Of a stretch of DNA of 29,347 nt, positions 27,766 to 29,347 are shown one piece after another. Source of the stretch: JAULZV01 sp964401885 (GTDB lineage Bacteria > Patescibacteriota > Minisyncoccia > Phycocordibacterales > JAACPR01); assembly GCA_964401885.1 (NCBI GenBank), contig CAYOAC010000007.1:1-29347 (forward strand), in the 5' to 3' direction. The position numbers and the translations under genes are program-made. The notes below the pieces were generated by a model. The model was not told where the DNA came from, ran no database searches, and saw only the letters and a list, made by a program, of their open reading frames with translations. Within the stretch, counting starts at the first letter, position 1. Each line of letters opens with the position of its first letter.

Positions 27766-29347
27766 ATGTTGTTTAATTTTATTAAGAAAATATCTTCCGT
27801 AATAGCAATACAAATAATTTTTTCTTTGATATTTTTTATACAATCTAGGAATCTATTTTATAAAGAAAATAAAGATGTTTTTTTGAAGAAAGATGAGAAT
27901 GATGATACTGATTTTGTAAATACAAATTTTTCAGATTTTTATACTCAAAAAAAACATCTGCTTTTACCTTTTGCATTATTTAATGAAAATATTGCATATG
28001 CTGCTTTTAACCCACAAATAAACTATCAAGGTAAATTATTGAGTTCAACAGGTCCAGCTGTGTCAGATGGTTTATATACTATGGTGTTTAAGCTTTATAC
28101 CGTATCGTCTGGTGGTAGTCCAATTTGGACAGAAACAAGAAATGCCGGGGATAAGGTTCAGGTAACAAGCGGAATGTTTAGTGTTATGTTGGGTAGTGTT
28201 ACTGATATTTCTACTGTAGATTTTAATCAAACACTTTATCTTGGTGTAACAATAGAATCAGATTCAGAAATGTCACCTAGAAAAGTTTTCGGTGCAGTTC
28301 CTGCTGCAATGGTTGCTGATAAATTGGGTAGTGCTAGTTCTACACAATATTTAAGATCGGATGTTTATGGAACATTAAATGCAAGTACAACAAATACAGC
28401 TTTAACAATTAATCAGGGTGGTACAGGGGATGTTTTAAATTTGTTTAAGGGTGCAAGTGAAGTATTTACTGTTTTAGGAAATGGGAATGTGGGGATTGGA
28501 ACAACTAATCCAAGTACTACACTAGATGTTGTTGGTAGTATAAGATCTTTAAATTCAGTTGGTACGTATCCATCTATATCTTTAAATACTAGTTTGTATG
28601 GGGGTGAAATTGAAGTAAATAAAAATGGAGGAACTTATGGGATTTTATATTTGAAGTCTGAATCAGGTGAAACAAGAATGTGGGATTCTGGTGTTAGTTC
28701 TCAATTGACTATGTATGATAGTTCTATTGCTCAGACTGTTAGAATAACTTCTGCTGGGAGTAGTTTTTTTAACGGTGGAAGTGTAGGAATTGGTACTACG
28801 ACACCAGTAACAAATCTTGCTGTTGTAGGAAACCAATATATCAGCGGTGGTTTGGGGATTGGAGTTCTTAACACAAATGCAAACGATATTGCTCTGGGTG
28901 CCGGAGGTCAGTTAGATTTTGCTGATGAAGTTGGAGATAAGATTTATTTATACTCAACAAATTATGGTATTGGGATTACATCAGCAGAAACAAATTGGTG
29001 GAGTGGCGGTACCTGGAGCTGGAGAAATACAAGTAGAACAGGAAATGAGGTTATGAATCTTTCATCCGGGGGTAATTTACAATTGGATGGAGATCTCACA
29101 GTTTCAGGAACCGGAAACTCTACATTTGGTGGTAATGTTGGAATCGGAACAAGTACACCATCTACATCTCTGCATATTGTTGGTACAGCAGGTGGGACGG
29201 GGCTATTACAGTTACAAGGAACACAAGCCAGAATGGTATTCAAAAATAGCACAGGGATAGTCAAGGGGGGTTTTGGTATAGGCTCAGATGAAGAAAGAAT
29301 GTTCCTTGGAAATTCAACAACTGAAGTAATATCTATCTTACAGAACG
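27766..29347 (+). CDS. Large repeat-rich exported adhesin/tail-fibre-like protein (partial)
   Basis: The frame from ATG 27766 has no stop up to the window end, giving 527+ residues of an incomplete gene. A hydrophobic helix near residues 10-27 is followed by an unusual acidic segment and a second hydrophobic stretch before AYAAFNPQINYQGKLLSSTG. It then has a domain GLYTMVFKLYTVSSGGSPIW followed by TETRN, and repeats of NVGIGTTNPSTTLDVVGS (three or more GIGT copies: GNVGIGT, GSVGIGT and NVGIGTS). Such repeats occur in tail-fibre-like and surface proteins of CPR and other bacteria. It is likely an adhesin or stalk. There is no stop or anchor in view. Confidence 0.75.
   Translation, partial: MLFNFIKKISSVIAIQIIFSLIFFIQSRNLFYKENKDVFLKKDENDDTDFVNTNFSDFYTQKKHLLLPFALFNENIAYAAFNPQINYQGKLLSSTGPAVSDGLYTMVFKLYTVSSGGSPIWTETRNAGDKVQVTSGMFSVMLGSVTDISTVDFNQTLYLGVTIESDSEMSPRKVFGAVPAAMVADKLGSASSTQYLRSDVYGTLNASTTNTALTINQGGTGDVLNLFKGASEVFTVLGNGNVGIGTTNPSTTLDVVGSIRSLNSVGTYPSISLNTSLYGGEIEVNKNGGTYGILYLKSESGETRMWDSGVSSQLTMYDSSIAQTVRITSAGSSFFNGGSVGIGTTTPVTNLAVVGNQYISGGLGIGVLNTNANDIALGAGGQLDFADEVGDKIYLYSTNYGIGITSAETNWWSGGTWSWRNTSRTGNEVMNLSSGGNLQLDGDLTVSGTGNSTFGGNVGIGTSTPSTSLHIVGTAGGTGLLQLQGTQARMVFKNSTGIVKGGFGIGSDEERMFLGNSTTEVISILQN

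Noticed and set aside
28962..29264. 100-aa minus-strand frame antisense to the adhesin
   Set aside because: Pro/Val-rich composition is the mirror of the Gly/Thr repeat frame; the plus frame has signal and repeats.
1..29347. CRISPR arrays, tRNA or rRNA genes
   Set aside because: No regularly spaced repeats with unique spacers, and no cloverleaf or rRNA sequence, were recognised.

Overview
This is a low-GC chromosomal window that looks like a Candidate Phyla Radiation (Patescibacteria, Parcubacteria-like) bacterium. The evidence is a VirB4/TraC-like secretion module, a short and divergent PGK, ComEC split into two genes, a CPR-style type IV pilin cluster, large exported proteins with GNVGIGT repeats, and few Shine-Dalgarno sequences. 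The genetic code is standard: tpiA and the ComEC metallohydrolase gene end in TGA, which argues against the UGA=Gly code of Gracilibacteria/SR1. Species cannot be named from the sequence alone. A 10-N assembly gap lies inside the end of rpsL.

Layout: 1-2650, the end of a TraC-like gene, a VirB4 ATPase and a polytopic membrane protein. 2651-6580, a family-4-like uracil-DNA glycosylase whose C-terminus runs into a dispersed palindromic repeat, then four overlapping pilin/PilX-like genes. 6590-8714, tpiA-pgk bracketed by copies of a 42-bp repeat placed in the loops of terminators. 8741-10475, recJ. 10490-11836, an unknown minus-strand gene with a structured leader, divergent from an RNase HI carrying a C-terminal hybrid-binding-like domain. 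11840-15240, a putative 38-aa membrane peptide, the ComEC channel gene, a superoxide dismutase and the ComEC metallohydrolase gene, then rpmB; two convergent pairs overlap at their 3' ends. 15281-17110, an M50 protease and a membrane-anchored HTH protein. 17148-21440, the str operon (rpsL, rpsG, fusA), interrupted between rpsG and fusA by an 869-bp cassette bounded by two identical 83-bp hairpins and holding a pseudo-receiver gene and a putative small RNA. 21485-23806, gatB and a sulfotransferase. 23849-29347, a set of exported surface proteins resembling a WxL-type system, and the start of a large repeat-rich adhesin.

Expression signals form a theme. Most first genes of transcription units have a -10 box, usually extended (TGnTAnaaT), ending only 6-7 nt before the start codon with no Shine-Dalgarno, which predicts leaderless mRNAs. 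This rule also helped choose starts for the first pilin gene (3341) and the 26326 gene. Only a few genes (10885 minus, 25551, 27766) show a Shine-Dalgarno. The most unusual parts of the window are the hairpin-flanked cassette in the str operon, the terminator-embedded repeats around tpiA-pgk, and the loss of all four Fe-S cysteines in the uracil-DNA glycosylase.
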